DNA of 64,000 nt from Amycolatopsis echigonensis (GTDB lineage: Bacteria; Actinomycetota; Actinomycetes; Mycobacteriales; Pseudonocardiaceae). Below are positions 54,559-64,000 of the stretch, one piece after another. Under the pieces are notes generated by a model. The model made no database searches. It worked only from the letters and a program-made list of their open reading frames with translations, and had not been told where the DNA came from. Position numbers and translations under genes: made by a program. The number at the start of each line of letters is the position of its first letter. Position 1 is the first letter of the stretch. Location: the NCBI RefSeq assembly GCF_014174495.1, contig NZ_JACJHR010000020.1:1-64000 (forward strand). Reading direction: 5' to 3'.

Positions 54559-54717
54559 CCTGCCGCACGCGCCCGGCTGCGGACCGTGACGGCCCTGTCC
54601 CTCGGTCGCGGGTAGGGGTGCTGAGCAGTGATAATCTCCGGCCTGGCATCCGGGGTCCGGAGCCCGCTTCCCCGTGCCGCCCCTCGACTTGAGCGTTGAC
54701 CCTTCTAAGGAGCCTGC

Positions 54718-55431
54718 ATGTCCCGTCCCGACGGGCCTGAACCAAGCTCAGCGTCGCCCGAGAACGCGATCGCGGTGAGCGCTGCCCCCACCGCTCCGCC
54801 GAAGGGCGCGAGCGGGAGGCTGAGCCGCTCCGGCTACGCGATCCTGGGCGTCAGCGGCCTCGTGGTCGCCACGGCCTTCGCCGCGGTCGCCGAACTGGCC
54901 GGCCCCGGCTCGGTCACCGACACCGCGACGAACACCACGAGCGGCGGCGGCCCGGGCGGGCTGCAGGGCAGCTCGCAGGTCGTCGTGCCGGGCAACGCCG
55001 TCCCCGGCGGCCCGATGACGGTCCCCGGTTCGCCGACGCCCGGCCAGACCGCCCCGCCGACCCCGACCACGGTGGTCGCCGTCGGCCCGGACGGAAAGCC
55101 GACGACGAGCGTCATCACTCCCCCGCCGAACGCGGGCCAGCCCGCCGGTCAGCCGGGAGGTCAGCCCGGCGGCGGACAGCCGGTGCCAGGCGGCACCACG
55201 TCGCAACGCAGCGACCCGCCGCCGCCCACCAAGTCTTCTGGCGGAACCACTACGCCGCCCTCGACCCCGGTGACCACCCCGCCGGAAACCTCGACTCCGA
55301 CGAACCCGCCATCGTCGGACAGTTCGGCGCCGAAGCCCCCGACGGGCAGCAGCTCGACCGGCGGCCAGCCGTCGTCCACGTCGAGCGCGTCCACTTCGGA
55401 CACCAACCCGACGAGCTCCACCAGCCGCTGA
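54718..55431 (+). CDS. Membrane-anchored Pro/Thr/Ser-rich protein
   Basis: A 237-residue protein: a cytosolic N-terminus of about 38 residues, one transmembrane helix ([20 protein letters not shown], about 40-60) and a low-complexity extracytoplasmic part rich in Gly, Pro, Thr and Ser with no recognised domain. It may be a cell-wall spacer or a glycosylated surface protein. A strong AAGGAG precedes the ATG. It ends at palindrome copy C. Confidence 0.75.
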   Translation: MSRPDGPEPSSASPENAIAVSAAPTAPPKGASGRLSRSGYAILGVSGLVVATAFAAVAELAGPGSVTDTATNTTSGGGPGGLQGSSQVVVPGNAVPGGPMTVPGSPTPGQTAPPTPTTVVAVGPDGKPTTSVITPPPNAGQPAGQPGGQPGGGQPVPGGTTSQRSDPPPPTKSSGGTTTPPSTPVTTPPETSTPTNPPSSDSSAPKPPTGSSSTGGQPSSTSSASTSDTNPTSSTSR

Positions 55432-55434
55432 AGT

Positions 55435-55485
55435 CCGTGAAGGGCTCCTTGAAGGAATCTGATTCCTTCAAGGAGCCCTTCACGG
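55435..55485. repeat. Dispersed 51-bp palindrome, copy C (terminator-like)
   Basis: 24-bp perfect arms beginning CCGTGAAGGGCTCCTTGAAG flank CTG. It separates the convergent genes ending at 55431 and 55503. See copies A (14890) and B (26170). Confidence 0.85.
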
Positions 55486-55502
55486 CGTTCCGGCCAGGGG
55501 TG

Positions 55503-56201
55503 TCAGGCTTCGAAGCGGTAGCCCATGCCGGGTTCAGTGAGAAGGTGGCGCGGCCGCGAAGGTTCCGGCTCCAGCTTCCGCCGCAACTGTGCCAAATACA
55601 CGCGCAGGTAATGGGATTCCGTCTCGTACGACGGCCCCCACACCTCGTGCAGCAGCTGCTTCTGCGCCACCAACCGGCCGCGATTGCGCACCAGCAGTTC
55701 GAGCACGCCCCATTCGGTCTTCGTCAGGTGCACCTCGCGGCCCTCGCGCAGGACCTTCTTCGCCGCCAGGTCGATCGTGAACGAGCCGGTGTCCACTACG
55801 GCTTCCGCGCCGTCCGCGCCTGCCACCGACGAACGCCGCACCGCAGCACGCAAGCGGGCGAGCAGTTCGTCCATTCCGAAGGGTTTGGTGACGTAGTCGT
55901 CGGCGCCCGCGTCGAGCGCTTGCACCTTGTCCGCCGAATCGCCCCGCGCGGACAGGACGATGATCGGCACCGTGGTCCAGCCGCGCAGGCCCGCGATCAC
56001 TTCGGTGCCGTCGAGGTCGGGCAGGCCGAGGTCGAGCACCACCACGTCGGGTTTCGTCTCGGCGACCGCTTTCAGAGCGGCGGTGCCGTCGTGTGCGGTG
56101 ATCACCTTGTATCCGCGCGCGTTGAGGTTGATCCGCAGCGCCCGCACGATCTGCGGTTCGTCGTCGACGACCAGCACCGTCGCCGTTTGGTCGGCAGTCA
56201 T
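55503..56201 (-). CDS. kdpE: Potassium-responsive response regulator KdpE
   Basis: A 232-residue OmpR-type regulator. The receiver has DDEPQIVRALRINLNARGYK and the phosphoacceptor Asp in VVVLDLGLPDLDG; the C-terminal winged helix ends with SHYLRVYLAQLRRKLEPEPS. It overlaps the kdpD stop by four bases and is the last gene of the kdp run. It should activate the kdp operon under potassium limitation. Confidence 0.95.
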   Translation of the reverse strand: MTADQTATVLVVDDEPQIVRALRINLNARGYKVITAHDGTAALKAVAETKPDVVVLDLGLPDLDGTEVIAGLRGWTTVPIIVLSARGDSADKVQALDAGADDYVTKPFGMDELLARLRAAVRRSSVAGADGAEAVVDTGSFTIDLAAKKVLREGREVHLTKTEWGVLELLVRNRGRLVAQKQLLHEVWGPSYETESHYLRVYLAQLRRKLEPEPSRPRHLLTEPGMGYRFEA

Positions 56202-58756
56202 CGCGCCGCGCCCTCCTCCGCCGATTCAGCTTCCACGAGTTCCCGGCCGGTACAGGCCGGCAGGGAGATCACCACGGTCAAGCCTCCACCAGGAGTGTCC
56301 TCGGCGCGAACCGTACCGCCCATCGCCTCGGTGAACCCCTTCGCGACGGACAAGCCGAGCCCGACGCCCGGCGTCGAGTCCCGATCGCCGCCCAGCCGCT
56401 GGAACGGCGCGAACGCGGACTCCGCGGCGCCCTTCCGCAGCCCCTTGCCGTGGTCGACGATCCGCAGCTCCACGAATTCCGAATGCGCGCTCGCCCGCGC
56501 CGAAACGTCCCCGCCGCCATGCCGGAGAGCGTTGTCCAGCACGTTCGCGATCACCCGTTCCAGCAAGCCGGGATCCGCCAGCACAGAAGGCAATCGCGGG
56601 TCCACGGACACCTGCACCTCCTGCGAGTTGTCCACAGTGGACAGGGCATGCGCGACCACCTCGTCGTAGCCGACCGGCCGCAGATGCGGGGTGACCGCAC
56701 CGGTCGCCAGGCGCGACGAGTCGAGGAGGTTGTCGATCAGCCCGGCGAGCCGGTCCGCCGAAAGCTCGACCGCTTCCATCAGTTCCTCAGTGTCCTCATC
56801 GGACAGAGACAGGTCCGGCGCGCGGAGGCTGCCGATCGCGGCCTTGATGGACGTGAGCGGCGTCCGCAGGTCATGTCCGACCGCGGACAGCAGCGTCGTC
56901 CGCAGCTCGGTCGCCTCGGCCTTGCGTTCGGCGGCCGCCGCGGCCGCTGCCATCCGCTGCTGGCGCAAGGCGAGCAACGCTTGTCCCGCAACGGCTTCCA
57001 ACACACGACGGTCCGCAGCGGGCAACGCACGTCCGCGCAGCGTCAGATGCACGTCCGCGGTCACCGCGATGTCCACATCGGCCTCATCCGGATCCGCGCA
57101 CGGCTCGCCGCCGGACAGCGCGACCTTGTCCCATTTGCCGTTGCGTTTCTCCAGCAGCGTCACGGAAGTGAGGCCGAAATTCTCCCGCACCTTCTCCAGC
57201 AACCGCTCAATCGGATTCGGGTTGGTCAGCACCGTGCGCGCGTACGACGCCAGCAGCGACGCCTCCGTCCGGGCCCGCGCCGCCGCCACGCCGCGTCGAG
57301 CAGCGGAAGCGACGACCAGCGCCACCATCACCGCCACCACGATCATCGCGATCAGCGTCACGACATTCTGCGGGCTGTGCACATCCAGCGTGTACAGCGG
57401 CGGCGTGAAGAAGAAGTTCAACAGCCCCGCGCCGAAGATCGCGGCCAGCAAAGCCGGGCCCAGCCCGCCCACCAACGCGACGACGACGGTGGCCAGCACG
57501 TAGAGGATCACGTCGGTGGAGAACTCGACCGCGTCGCGCAGCAGCACCCCGAGACCGGTCGCGGCGACCGGCAGCAGGATGCTCAGCACCCAGCCCATCA
57601 CGAGCCGCGACGGAGCCAAGGGGTTCGTGCCCAGCCGCGCCCGCAGCCGTCCGCCGGCGTAGGAGTGCGTGACCATGTGCACGTCGATCGGCCCGGACTG
57701 CTGCACCACGGTCGCGCCGATGCCCTGGTCGAAAAGCCGCGCGATCCGGGAGCGCCGCGAAGTGCCGACCACCAGCTGAGTCGCGTTGACCCCGCGCGCG
57801 AAGTCGAGCAACGCTGTCGGCACGTCGTCGCCGACCACGGCGTGGAAGGTCGCGCCGACCTCCTCGGCCAGCGTGCGGCAGCGGGCCATCGCGGTCGGCC
57901 CGAGACCGGCCAGGCCGTCGCCGCGCAGGATGTGCACGACCTGCAGTTCCGCGCCCGCCCGGGTGGCGATCCGGCTGGCGCGCCGGATCAGCGTCTCGCT
58001 TTCCGGCCCGCCGGTGATCGACACGACCACCCGTTCGCGCGTCTCCCACGTATCGGTGATCTTCTGCTCGGCGCGATAACGCTGCAGCGCGACGTCGACC
58101 TGGTCGGCCACCCACAGCAGCGCCAGTTCGCGCAGCGCGGTGAGGTTGCCGGGCCGGAAGTAGTTGCCCAGCGCGGCGTCGATGCGCTCGGCCGGGTAGA
58201 CGTTGCCGTGCGCGAGCCGCCGCCGCAGCGCCTCCGGCGTGATGTCCACCAGTTCCAGCTGCTCCGCGCGGCGCACGACCTCGTCCGGCACGGTTTCCTG
58301 CTGGGTGACGCCGGTGATCCGCTCGACCACGTCGTTGAGGCTCTGCAGGTGCTGAACGTTGACCGTGGACAGCACGTCGATGCCCGCGTCGAGCAGTTCG
58401 TCGATGTCCTGCCAGCGTTTCTCGTGCCGTCCGCCGGGCACGTTCGTGTGCGCCAGCTCGTCCACGACGACGACCTCCGGCGCGCGGGCGAGCACCGCGT
58501 CGAGGTCCATCTCGGCGAACTCGTGCCCGCGATGGCTGACCGTGCGCCGCGGCACGACCTCCAGCCCGTCCAGCAGGTCCGCGGTCTTCTTGCGGCCGTG
58601 CGTTTCGACCAGGCCGACGACCACGTCGGTGCCGCGGTCGAGCCGACGGCGTGCTTCGCCGAGCATGGCGAAGGTTTTGCCGACCCCCGGAGCCGCACCG
58701 AGGTAGATCCGCAGTTCGCCTCGGCGCGGCTTCGGGGAGGTGTCAGAGGTGCTCAC
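56198..58756 (-). CDS. kdpD: Sensor histidine kinase KdpD
   Basis: An 852-residue sensor from a GTG at 58756. Domains in order: KdpD N-terminal with GAAPGVGKTFAM (20-27) and VVGLVETHGRKKT; a universal-stress-like domain; four transmembrane helices; a GAF-like region; the phosphoacceptor His in AVGHDLRTPLTSIKAAIGSL (about 628); and an ATPase domain with NVLDNALRHG. It lies 4 bases downstream of kdpC. Confidence 0.95.
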   Translation of the reverse strand: MSTSDTSPKPRRGELRIYLGAAPGVGKTFAMLGEARRRLDRGTDVVVGLVETHGRKKTADLLDGLEVVPRRTVSHRGHEFAEMDLDAVLARAPEVVVVDELAHTNVPGGRHEKRWQDIDELLDAGIDVLSTVNVQHLQSLNDVVERITGVTQQETVPDEVVRRAEQLELVDITPEALRRRLAHGNVYPAERIDAALGNYFRPGNLTALRELALLWVADQVDVALQRYRAEQKITDTWETRERVVVSITGGPESETLIRRASRIATRAGAELQVVHILRGDGLAGLGPTAMARCRTLAEEVGATFHAVVGDDVPTALLDFARGVNATQLVVGTSRRSRIARLFDQGIGATVVQQSGPIDVHMVTHSYAGGRLRARLGTNPLAPSRLVMGWVLSILLPVAATGLGVLLRDAVEFSTDVILYVLATVVVALVGGLGPALLAAIFGAGLLNFFFTPPLYTLDVHSPQNVVTLIAMIVVAVMVALVVASAARRGVAAARARTEASLLASYARTVLTNPNPIERLLEKVRENFGLTSVTLLEKRNGKWDKVALSGGEPCADPDEADVDIAVTADVHLTLRGRALPAADRRVLEAVAGQALLALRQQRMAAAAAAAERKAEATELRTTLLSAVGHDLRTPLTSIKAAIGSLRAPDLSLSDEDTEELMEAVELSADRLAGLIDNLLDSSRLATGAVTPHLRPVGYDEVVAHALSTVDNSQEVQVSVDPRLPSVLADPGLLERVIANVLDNALRHGGGDVSARASAHSEFVELRIVDHGKGLRKGAAESAFAPFQRLGGDRDSTPGVGLGLSVAKGFTEAMGGTVRAEDTPGGGLTVVISLPACTGRELVEAESAEEGAAR

Positions 58757-58760
58757 CGTG

Positions 58761-59372
58761 TCAGTGTGCTCCAGGAGCGGCCGAATGCACGGCAAGGTTG
58801 AGCCGGAGCACATTCACGCCCGGCACACCGATCCCGCTGCCGGTCGTGTTGTCCACGACCAGCTGCCGTACCTTCTCCTCGCTCAATCCGGTGTTGCGCG
58901 CCACGCGAAGCACTTGCAGCTCGGCGTAGGAGACGCTGATCGCGGGGTCGAGGCCCGAGCCCGACGCGGTCACCGCGTCCGCGGGCACCTCCGCCGGGGT
59001 GACGCCCTCGCGCTGGGCGATCAGCTGTCGCCGCTGCGCGATGGCCTTGGTGAGATCCTCGTTGTACGGGCCCTTGTTGGACGGCCCCGACGTCGACGGG
59101 TCACCCGGCCCGAGGAGGTCCTTGGAACCGGCGGAGGGCCGGTTGTGGAACCACGGGTCGTGGGCGGCGTCGGCGGGCACCGGGTCGATCCCGATCAGCG
59201 ACGAGCCGACGGCTTGGCCGTTGACCGTCACCACCGAGCCCTCGGCGTTCCCCTGAAGGCCGGGGACCCGGGACACCGCCCACACGCCCAGCGGGTAGCC
59301 GATGCCGAGCAGCACGGTCATCGCGATGAGCAGGCGCAAGCCCGCCCAGGTCTGCTTGAGCAAGACGTTCAT
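58761..59372 (-). CDS. kdpC: Potassium-transporting ATPase subunit C
   Basis: A 203-residue single-span subunit; the N-terminal helix (LRLLIAMTVLLGIGYPLGVW) anchors it, and the C-terminal part has the KdpC signature VTASGSGLDPAISVSYAELQ. The ATG at 59372 lies one base after the kdpB stop; a TTG at 59381 is the alternative. Confidence 0.95.
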   Translation of the reverse strand: MNVLLKQTWAGLRLLIAMTVLLGIGYPLGVWAVSRVPGLQGNAEGSVVTVNGQAVGSSLIGIDPVPADAAHDPWFHNRPSAGSKDLLGPGDPSTSGPSNKGPYNEDLTKAIAQRRQLIAQREGVTPAEVPADAVTASGSGLDPAISVSYAELQVLRVARNTGLSEEKVRQLVVDNTTGSGIGVPGVNVLRLNLAVHSAAPGAH

Positions 59373-59373
59373 G

Positions 59374-61467
59374 TCAGCCAATCCCTGGAATGTGGCGCAC
59401 GATCAGGTCGATCACCCAGATCCCGAGGAACGGGCTGACGATCCCGCCGAGGCCGTAGACGAGCAGGTTGCGGCGCAGCAGCGCGGAGGCCGACGAAGGC
59501 CGGTACCGCACGCCGCGCAGGGCGAGCGGGATCAGCGCGACGATGATCAGCGCGTTGAAGATGACCGCGGAGAGGATCGCCGACTTCGGCGTCGCCAGGT
59601 GCATGATGTTGAGCGCGCCGAGCTGGGCGAAAATGCTGGTGAACATCGCCGGCAGGATGGCGAAGTACTTCGCGAGGTCGTTCGCCACGCTGAACGTGGT
59701 GAGCGCGCCGCGGGTGATCAGCAGCTGTTTGCCGATCCCGACGATCTCGATCAGCTTCGTCGGGTTCGAGTCGAGGTCGACCATGTTGCCGGCCTCTTTC
59801 GCCGCCATGGTCCCGGTGTTCATCGCCACGCCGACGTCGGACTGCGCGAGCGCGGGCGCGTCGTTCGTGCCGTCGCCGGTCATCGCGACGAGCCGCCCGC
59901 CCTCCTGCTCCTTCTTGATGAGCGCCATCTTGTCCTCGGGCATGGCCTCGGCGAGATAGTCGTCGACGCCCGCATCCTGCGCGATGGCCTTCGCGGTGAG
60001 CGGGTTGTCGCCGGTGATCATCACCGTTTTGATGCCCATCGAGCGCAGTTCCTCGAAGCGCTCCTTCATGCCCGGCTTCACCACGTCCGACAGCCGGATC
60101 ACGCCGCGCACGAAGGCCGTCCCGCCCGCCGATTCCGCGACCACCAGCGGGGTTCCGCCCTGCTGGCTGATCTCGTCCACGACGCGTTCGGTCTCGTCCG
60201 GCACGTCGCCGCCGCGCTCGCGGACCCATTCGCGCACCGCCGAGGCCGCGCCCTTGCGGACCTCGCGCCCGCCGACGTCGATCCCGCTCATCCGGGTCTG
60301 CGCGGTGAACGGCACGAACTCGGCGAGCTTCTCGGTGTCGTCCGCCGCGGCCGGAAGCCCGTGCCGCTCGGCGATCAGCTCGACGATGCTGCGGCCTTCC
60401 GGCGTTCCGTCGGCGAGGCTGGACAGCCGGGCCGCGCGCGCCAGATCATCCACAGTGGACTGGCCGACCGGGATCAGTTCGGTCGCGCGCCGGTTGCCGA
60501 AGGTGATCGTTCCGGTCTTGTCGAGCAACAGCGTCGACACGTCGCCCGCGGCTTCGACCGCCCGGCCGGAGGTGGCGAGGACGTTGCGCTGCACCAACCG
60601 GTCCATTCCGGCGATGCCGATCGCGCTCAGCAGCGCTCCGATCGTCGTCGGGATCAGGCAGACCAGCAGTGCGGTCAGCACGATCACCGACTGCTCGCTG
60701 CCGGAGTAGGCCGCCATCGGCTGCAGAGCCACGACGGCGAGCAGGAAGATGATGGTCAGCGTCGACAGCAGGATGGTCAGCGCGATCTCGTTCGGCGTCT
60801 TCTGCCGGGAAGCGCCTTCCACCAACGCGATCATCCGGTCCACAAAGGACTCGCCCGGCTTGGTGCTGATCCGGACCACGATCCGGTCGCTCAGCACCGT
60901 GGTGCCGCCGGTGACCGCGCTGCGGTCGCCGCCGGACTCCCGGATCACCGGGGCCGATTCGCCGGTGATGGCCGATTCGTCGACCGTGGCGATGCCTTCG
61001 ACGACGTCGCCGTCACCGGGGATCACCTGCCCGGCCTCGACCACCACGCGGTCGCCTACGCGCAGGTCCACGCCGGGCACCCGCTCCTCGGAACCGTCCT
61101 CGGTGAGCCGCCGCGCGACGGTCTCCTTTTTGGTCCGCCGCAACGATTCCGCCTGCGCCTTGCCGCGTCCTTCGGCGACGGCTTCGGCCAGGTTCGCGAA
61201 CACGACGGTGAACCACAGCCACACCGCGATGAGGATCGAGAACACGCTCGGATCGGTGATCGCGAAGACGGTGGTCAGGACCGAACCGGCCCACACCACG
61301 AACATCACCGGGTTTTTGAGCTGGTGACGCGGGTTCAGTTTGCGCAGCGCGTCCGGCAGCGACGACCAGAGCTGCTTCGGGCTGAAGACACCGGCTCCGA
61401 CGCGTCCAGCATTCTCGACATGGTGCTGCGTCTCCTCTTCCGGAGTCCGCTCCTGAGTGATGGTCAT
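59374..61467 (-). CDS. kdpB: Potassium-transporting P-type ATPase subunit B
   Basis: A 697-residue P-type ATPase. The phosphorylated Asp316 is in [26 protein letters not shown] and [20 protein letters not shown] are also present. It hydrolyses ATP to drive K+ uptake through KdpA. Its ATG overlaps the kdpA stop by four bases. Confidence 0.97.
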   Translation of the reverse strand: MTITQERTPEEETQHHVENAGRVGAGVFSPKQLWSSLPDALRKLNPRHQLKNPVMFVVWAGSVLTTVFAITDPSVFSILIAVWLWFTVVFANLAEAVAEGRGKAQAESLRRTKKETVARRLTEDGSEERVPGVDLRVGDRVVVEAGQVIPGDGDVVEGIATVDESAITGESAPVIRESGGDRSAVTGGTTVLSDRIVVRISTKPGESFVDRMIALVEGASRQKTPNEIALTILLSTLTIIFLLAVVALQPMAAYSGSEQSVIVLTALLVCLIPTTIGALLSAIGIAGMDRLVQRNVLATSGRAVEAAGDVSTLLLDKTGTITFGNRRATELIPVGQSTVDDLARAARLSSLADGTPEGRSIVELIAERHGLPAAADDTEKLAEFVPFTAQTRMSGIDVGGREVRKGAASAVREWVRERGGDVPDETERVVDEISQQGGTPLVVAESAGGTAFVRGVIRLSDVVKPGMKERFEELRSMGIKTVMITGDNPLTAKAIAQDAGVDDYLAEAMPEDKMALIKKEQEGGRLVAMTGDGTNDAPALAQSDVGVAMNTGTMAAKEAGNMVDLDSNPTKLIEIVGIGKQLLITRGALTTFSVANDLAKYFAILPAMFTSIFAQLGALNIMHLATPKSAILSAVIFNALIIVALIPLALRGVRYRPSSASALLRRNLLVYGLGGIVSPFLGIWVIDLIVRHIPGIG

Positions 61468-63125
61468 GCCAACGCCTCCGCGATGGGACCCAGCGCGAGC
61501 GCCGGGATGAACGTGAGAGCCGCGACGAGGACGACCGTGCCGGTCAGCAACGTCCCGAACAGCGGTCCGGTGGTGGGCAGCGTGCCCGCGGTTTCGGGGA
61601 CTTTCTTCTGCGACGCGAGCGAACCCGCCAGGCAGAGCACCGCGACGATCGGCACGAACCGGCCGACCAGCATGGCCACCGAAAGCGACGCCTGGAACCA
61701 GTCGCTGGTCGCGGTGAGACCGCCGAACGCGCTGCCGTTGTTGTTGCCCGCGGACGTGTAGCCGTAAAGGACTTCGGACAGCCCGTGCGGGCCCGCGTTG
61801 CCGAGCGCGTCCCGGGTGCCCGGCAGCAGCAGGGCGATGCCGGAACCGAGCAACACCACCGTGGGCATGGCCAGCATCGAAATCGCCGCGCAGGTGACCT
61901 CGCGCTTGCCGAGCTTCTTGCCCAGGTACTCCGGCGTCCGGCCGACCATGAGCCCGGCCAGGAACATCGCGATCACGGCCATGACGAGAATCCCGTACAG
62001 CCCGGTGCCGACGCCGCCCGGCGAAACCTCGCCGAAGAGCATGTTCAGCAGCGTGCCTCCGCCGCCCAGTCCGGACAGGCTGTCGTGCGCGCCGTTGACC
62101 GCGCCGGTCGACGTGCCGGTGGTGGTGTCGGCGAACAACGACGTGCCGCCGATCCCGAACCGCTGTTCCTTGCCTTCGAGATTCGCTCCCGCGGCGAGTG
62201 CCGCCGGGCTGTTCGTGCGCGCCTCGGACGTCCAGATCACCGCGAGCATCGCCGCCCACAGACCGGTCATCACCGACAGCAGGACGTAGCCCTGCTTGCG
62301 GTTGCCTACCAGCTGCCCGAAGGCGCGGGTCAGGCAGACCGGGATGACGAGGATCAGGAACATTTCGACGACATTGGTCCAGACATTCGGATTCTCGAAC
62401 GGGTGCGCGGAGTTAGCGTTGAAGATGCCGCCTCCGTTCGTGCCAAGTTCCTTGATCGCTTCCTGGCCAGCAGCCGGCGCGAGCGCGATCGTGCTGTGCG
62501 AGCCGTCCGGGTTCGTCACCGCGACGCCGGACCGCAGGCTCTGCACCACGCCGAGCGCCACGAGGACGAGCGCGAACACGAACGCCATCGGCAGCAGCAC
62601 GCGGATCGTGCCGCGGGTCAGGTCGACCCAGAAGTTGCCGAGCCGGTCGGTGCGCGAGCGGACGAACCCGCGCGTCACCGCGATCGCCACGGCGAGCCCG
62701 ACGCCCGCGGACAGGAAGTTCTGCACGGTGAGCCCGGCCATCTGGACGAAGTGGCCCATCGTCGTCTCGGGCGTGTAGGACTGCCAGTTCGTGTTGGTCA
62801 CGAAGGAAACCGCGGTGTTGAACGCGACGGCGGGCGACACCGGCCCGCGGCCGAAGTTCCACGGCAGGATCGACTGCAAGCGCTGCAGCAGGTACAGCAG
62901 GAGCACCGAGACGAACGAGAAGCCGAGCACCCCGGAGGCGTAGGTCTTCCAGTGCTGTTCGGTGTCCGGGTCGACGCGGACGATCTTGTACAGGGCCTTC
63001 TCGACCCGCAGGTGCTTCTCGGTGGAGAAGACGCGGGCGAGGTAGTCGCCGAGGGGTCGGTAGACCACCGCGAGGGCGACCAGGAGCACGCCGGCTTGCG
63101 CGAAGCCGGCCGCGACGTCACTCAT
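61464..63125 (-). CDS. kdpA: Potassium-transporting ATPase subunit A
   Basis: A 553-residue K+-translocating subunit of the superfamily of K+ transporters; selectivity-filter-like segments [16 protein letters not shown] and [18 protein letters not shown] are visible, with about ten hydrophobic helices. It starts one base downstream of kdpF. Confidence 0.97.
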   Translation of the reverse strand: MSDVAAGFAQAGVLLVALAVVYRPLGDYLARVFSTEKHLRVEKALYKIVRVDPDTEQHWKTYASGVLGFSFVSVLLLYLLQRLQSILPWNFGRGPVSPAVAFNTAVSFVTNTNWQSYTPETTMGHFVQMAGLTVQNFLSAGVGLAVAIAVTRGFVRSRTDRLGNFWVDLTRGTIRVLLPMAFVFALVLVALGVVQSLRSGVAVTNPDGSHSTIALAPAAGQEAIKELGTNGGGIFNANSAHPFENPNVWTNVVEMFLILVIPVCLTRAFGQLVGNRKQGYVLLSVMTGLWAAMLAVIWTSEARTNSPAALAAGANLEGKEQRFGIGGTSLFADTTTGTSTGAVNGAHDSLSGLGGGGTLLNMLFGEVSPGGVGTGLYGILVMAVIAMFLAGLMVGRTPEYLGKKLGKREVTCAAISMLAMPTVVLLGSGIALLLPGTRDALGNAGPHGLSEVLYGYTSAGNNNGSAFGGLTATSDWFQASLSVAMLVGRFVPIVAVLCLAGSLASQKKVPETAGTLPTTGPLFGTLLTGTVVLVAALTFIPALALGPIAEALA

Positions 63126-63126
63126 C

Positions 63127-63210
63127 TCAGAATTTCTCCGGCCTCACGAGGGCGACGAACAGGTAGCCGAGGAGGCCAAGCGCCAGCAGCCCGCCGACGA
63201 TGTTGGCCAC
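63127..63210 (-). CDS. kdpF: KdpF small subunit
   Basis: A 27-residue single-helix peptide from a GTG: IVGGLLALGLLGYLFVALV and a PEKF C-terminus, which is the KdpF signature. It stabilises the KdpABC complex. The kdpA ATG follows after one base. Confidence 0.9.
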   Translation of the reverse strand: MANIVGGLLALGLLGYLFVALVRPEKF

Positions 63211-63224
63211 GGTGCCCGCGCCGC

Positions 63225-63308
63225 TCACAGCTTCTCCAGCCCGCGCAGGACACCGGCAAGCACCGCGAAAACGCCGATGAGCAACAGGGCGTACAGCAAA
63301 TCTGCCAC
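63225..63308 (-). CDS. KdpF-like 27-residue membrane peptide
   Basis: A 27-residue single-helix peptide from a GTG at 63308, reading VADLLYALLLIGVFAVLAGV and ending RGLEKL. It is the same length as KdpF and 14 bases upstream of it, with GAGAGG as ribosome-binding site. Similar peptides occur before kdpF in other actinobacteria as I recall; its role in the complex is not known. Confidence 0.72.
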   Translation of the reverse strand: MADLLYALLLIGVFAVLAGVLRGLEKL

Positions 63309-63326
63309 GAGGCACCTCTCAGGAAG

Positions 63327-63347
63327 GGTCACCCGGCACGGGTGACC
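63327..63347 (-). other. Hairpin in the kdp mRNA leader
   Basis: GGTCACCC-ggcac-GGGTGACC is an 8-bp perfect inverted repeat about 20 bases upstream of the first kdp peptide start. It may be a leader hairpin or a regulator site. Confidence 0.45.
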
Positions 63348-63608
63348 GTCGGTCGAGAGCCACTGTGCGGTGGGCGCGACGGTGCGCATCCCGCGTCTGA
63401 CGGGTCCTTGACGCGGCGACCTGGGGGCGTTTACGCGATCTTGACGGCCGGTGACCCGGGCCACGACGTCAAGCGCCATCCGGGTTAGCGAGGGCGCATG
63501 ACTGTCCGTAGTTGGTGGGTGACTTGCGGCACAGCAAGTAGTGGATCAAGGACAGAGAGTGCAATTCGGGCAGACATGAATTCGAGTTCGTGTTACACCT
63601 GGGTTACC

Positions 63609-63620
63609 GATACTTGTATC
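63609..63620 (+). promoter_or_regulatory. Short palindrome upstream of asnB
   Basis: GATAC-tt-GTATC, 31 bases upstream of the asnB ATG, overlaps a possible promoter (TTACAC, 18-base spacer, TATCAG) and may be an operator. Confidence 0.35.
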
Positions 63621-63650
63621 AGCTAACTAACTGGCTCAGGGAGGTCTCGT

Positions 63651-64000
63651 ATGTGCGGAATCGCGGGCTGGGTGTCCTACGACACCGATCTCACGCAGCA
63701 GCAGGAGATCGCGGACGCGATGACCGAGACCATGGCCTGCCGGGGACCCGACGACCGCGGAACCTGGGTCCGCCGCTCGGTCGCGCTGGGCCATCGCAGG
63801 CTCGCCATCATCGATCTGCCGGGCGGACGCCAGCCGATGAGCGTGAAGACGCCGAACGGCGAAGTCGCGATGGTCTACAGCGGCGAGACGTACAACTTCG
63901 CCGAACTTCGTGAAGAACTCACCAAACTGGGCCACCGCTGGGAGACCGACAGCGACACCGAGGTCGTGCTGCACGGCTACCTGCAGTGGGGCACGGAGGT
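63651..64000 (+). CDS. asnB: Asparagine synthetase, glutamine-hydrolysing (3' end outside window)
   Basis: The first 116 codons of an Ntn-type glutamine amidotransferase: MCGIAGWVSYD with the catalytic Cys2, MACRGPDDRG and RLAIIDLPGGRQPM, as in AsnB. It transfers amide nitrogen to aspartate or a related substrate. GGGAGG precedes the ATG. Since the synthetase domain is missing, a specialised AsnB-like amidotransferase is not excluded. Confidence 0.88.
   Translation, partial: MCGIAGWVSYDTDLTQQQEIADAMTETMACRGPDDRGTWVRRSVALGHRRLAIIDLPGGRQPMSVKTPNGEVAMVYSGETYNFAELREELTKLGHRWETDSDTEVVLHGYLQWGTE

Larger units (their letters stand above)
63309..63650. other. Gene-free divergent region between kdp and asnB
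   Basis: The gap holds the promoters of kdp (minus) and asnB (plus). It contains an 8-bp perfect hairpin (63327-63347) in the kdp leader, three TTGACG or CGTCAA segments (about 63409-63473), and GATAC-tt-GTATC (63609-63620) near asnB. I could not assign a clear -10 for kdp. Confidence 0.6.

Noticed and set aside
63409-63473. KdpE-binding site made of TTGACG/CGTCAA segments
   Set aside because: The segments do not match the described T-rich KdpE site and TTGACG is also a common -35 sequence; spacing to a -10 box is not convincing.
63309-63490. c-di-AMP (ydaO-type) riboswitch upstream of the kdp operon
   Set aside because: The region lacks the conserved ydaO core that I know; only a simple 8-bp hairpin is visible.

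Overview
The window is high-GC actinobacterial chromosome with many GTG and TTG starts and stop/start overlaps (ATGA, GTGA). Gene content and order (DUF2469 after rnhB, glnB-glnD after amtB, a membrane-anchored FtsY, factor-independent uricase, EspC/WXG-type proteins) suggest a Pseudonocardiaceae member, most likely Amycolatopsis or a close relative. That assignment is an inference from gene content; no 16S rRNA gene is present. No tRNA, rRNA, CRISPR array, transposase or phage gene was recognised.

Left part, 1-19.0 kb (mostly minus strand): a conserved core. Reading along the minus strand there is amtB-glnB-glnD (ammonium/PII module with a GlnR-type site in front), a small unknown gene, ffh plus an amidohydrolase, two CPBP membrane proteases, the ribosomal operon rpsP-KH-rimM-[secreted protein]-trmD, and rplS-lepB-rnhB-DUF2469 followed by yraN-comM. 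A plus-strand ABC exporter/MarR pair is inserted beside ffh.

Middle, 19.1-44.8 kb: accessory metabolism between the core genes amtB and ftsY. It holds an RlmA-type methyltransferase and acetyltransferase, an O-acetylhomoserine sulfhydrylase with a CoA-binding protein, a ribbon-helix-helix/VOC/methyltransferase operon under a perfect 20-bp palindrome, and a type VII-secretion-like pair whose larger member carries a histidine/aspartate-rich repeat array. A complete urate-to-ureidoglycolate gene set follows (pucL, uraH, uraD, allB, alc, a permease, TetR, and a regulator joining a thiamine-binding-like domain to an HTH). Next come an orphan TatB, a DUF998 protein, a second FtsW/RodA protein with a duplicated 3' tail, a secreted beta-trefoil-like protein, an 8-oxoguanine-deaminase-like enzyme, htpG, and malate synthase with an aldolase-like protein and a divergent IclR regulator. 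Functionally, purines are degraded to glyoxylate precursors and malate synthase can feed glyoxylate to the TCA cycle.

Right part, 44.8-64 kb: the core resumes with ftsY, smc and acylphosphatase. anmK and a sodium/solute symporter (cell-wall amino-sugar recycling, with a DasR-like site) and two tandem lipoproteins lie between ftsY and smc. Then come a Pro/Thr/Ser-rich membrane protein, the complete kdpFABC-kdpDE potassium system with an extra 27-residue membrane peptide, and the start of an asparagine synthetase gene.

The most notable non-coding signals are: three near-identical 51-bp perfect palindromes at gene ends, with a compensatory change between copies; the 20-bp operator; a 100-bp duplication of the rodA-like 3' end whose nine differences are all synonymous; and mapped promoters and operators in the urate-degradation cluster.
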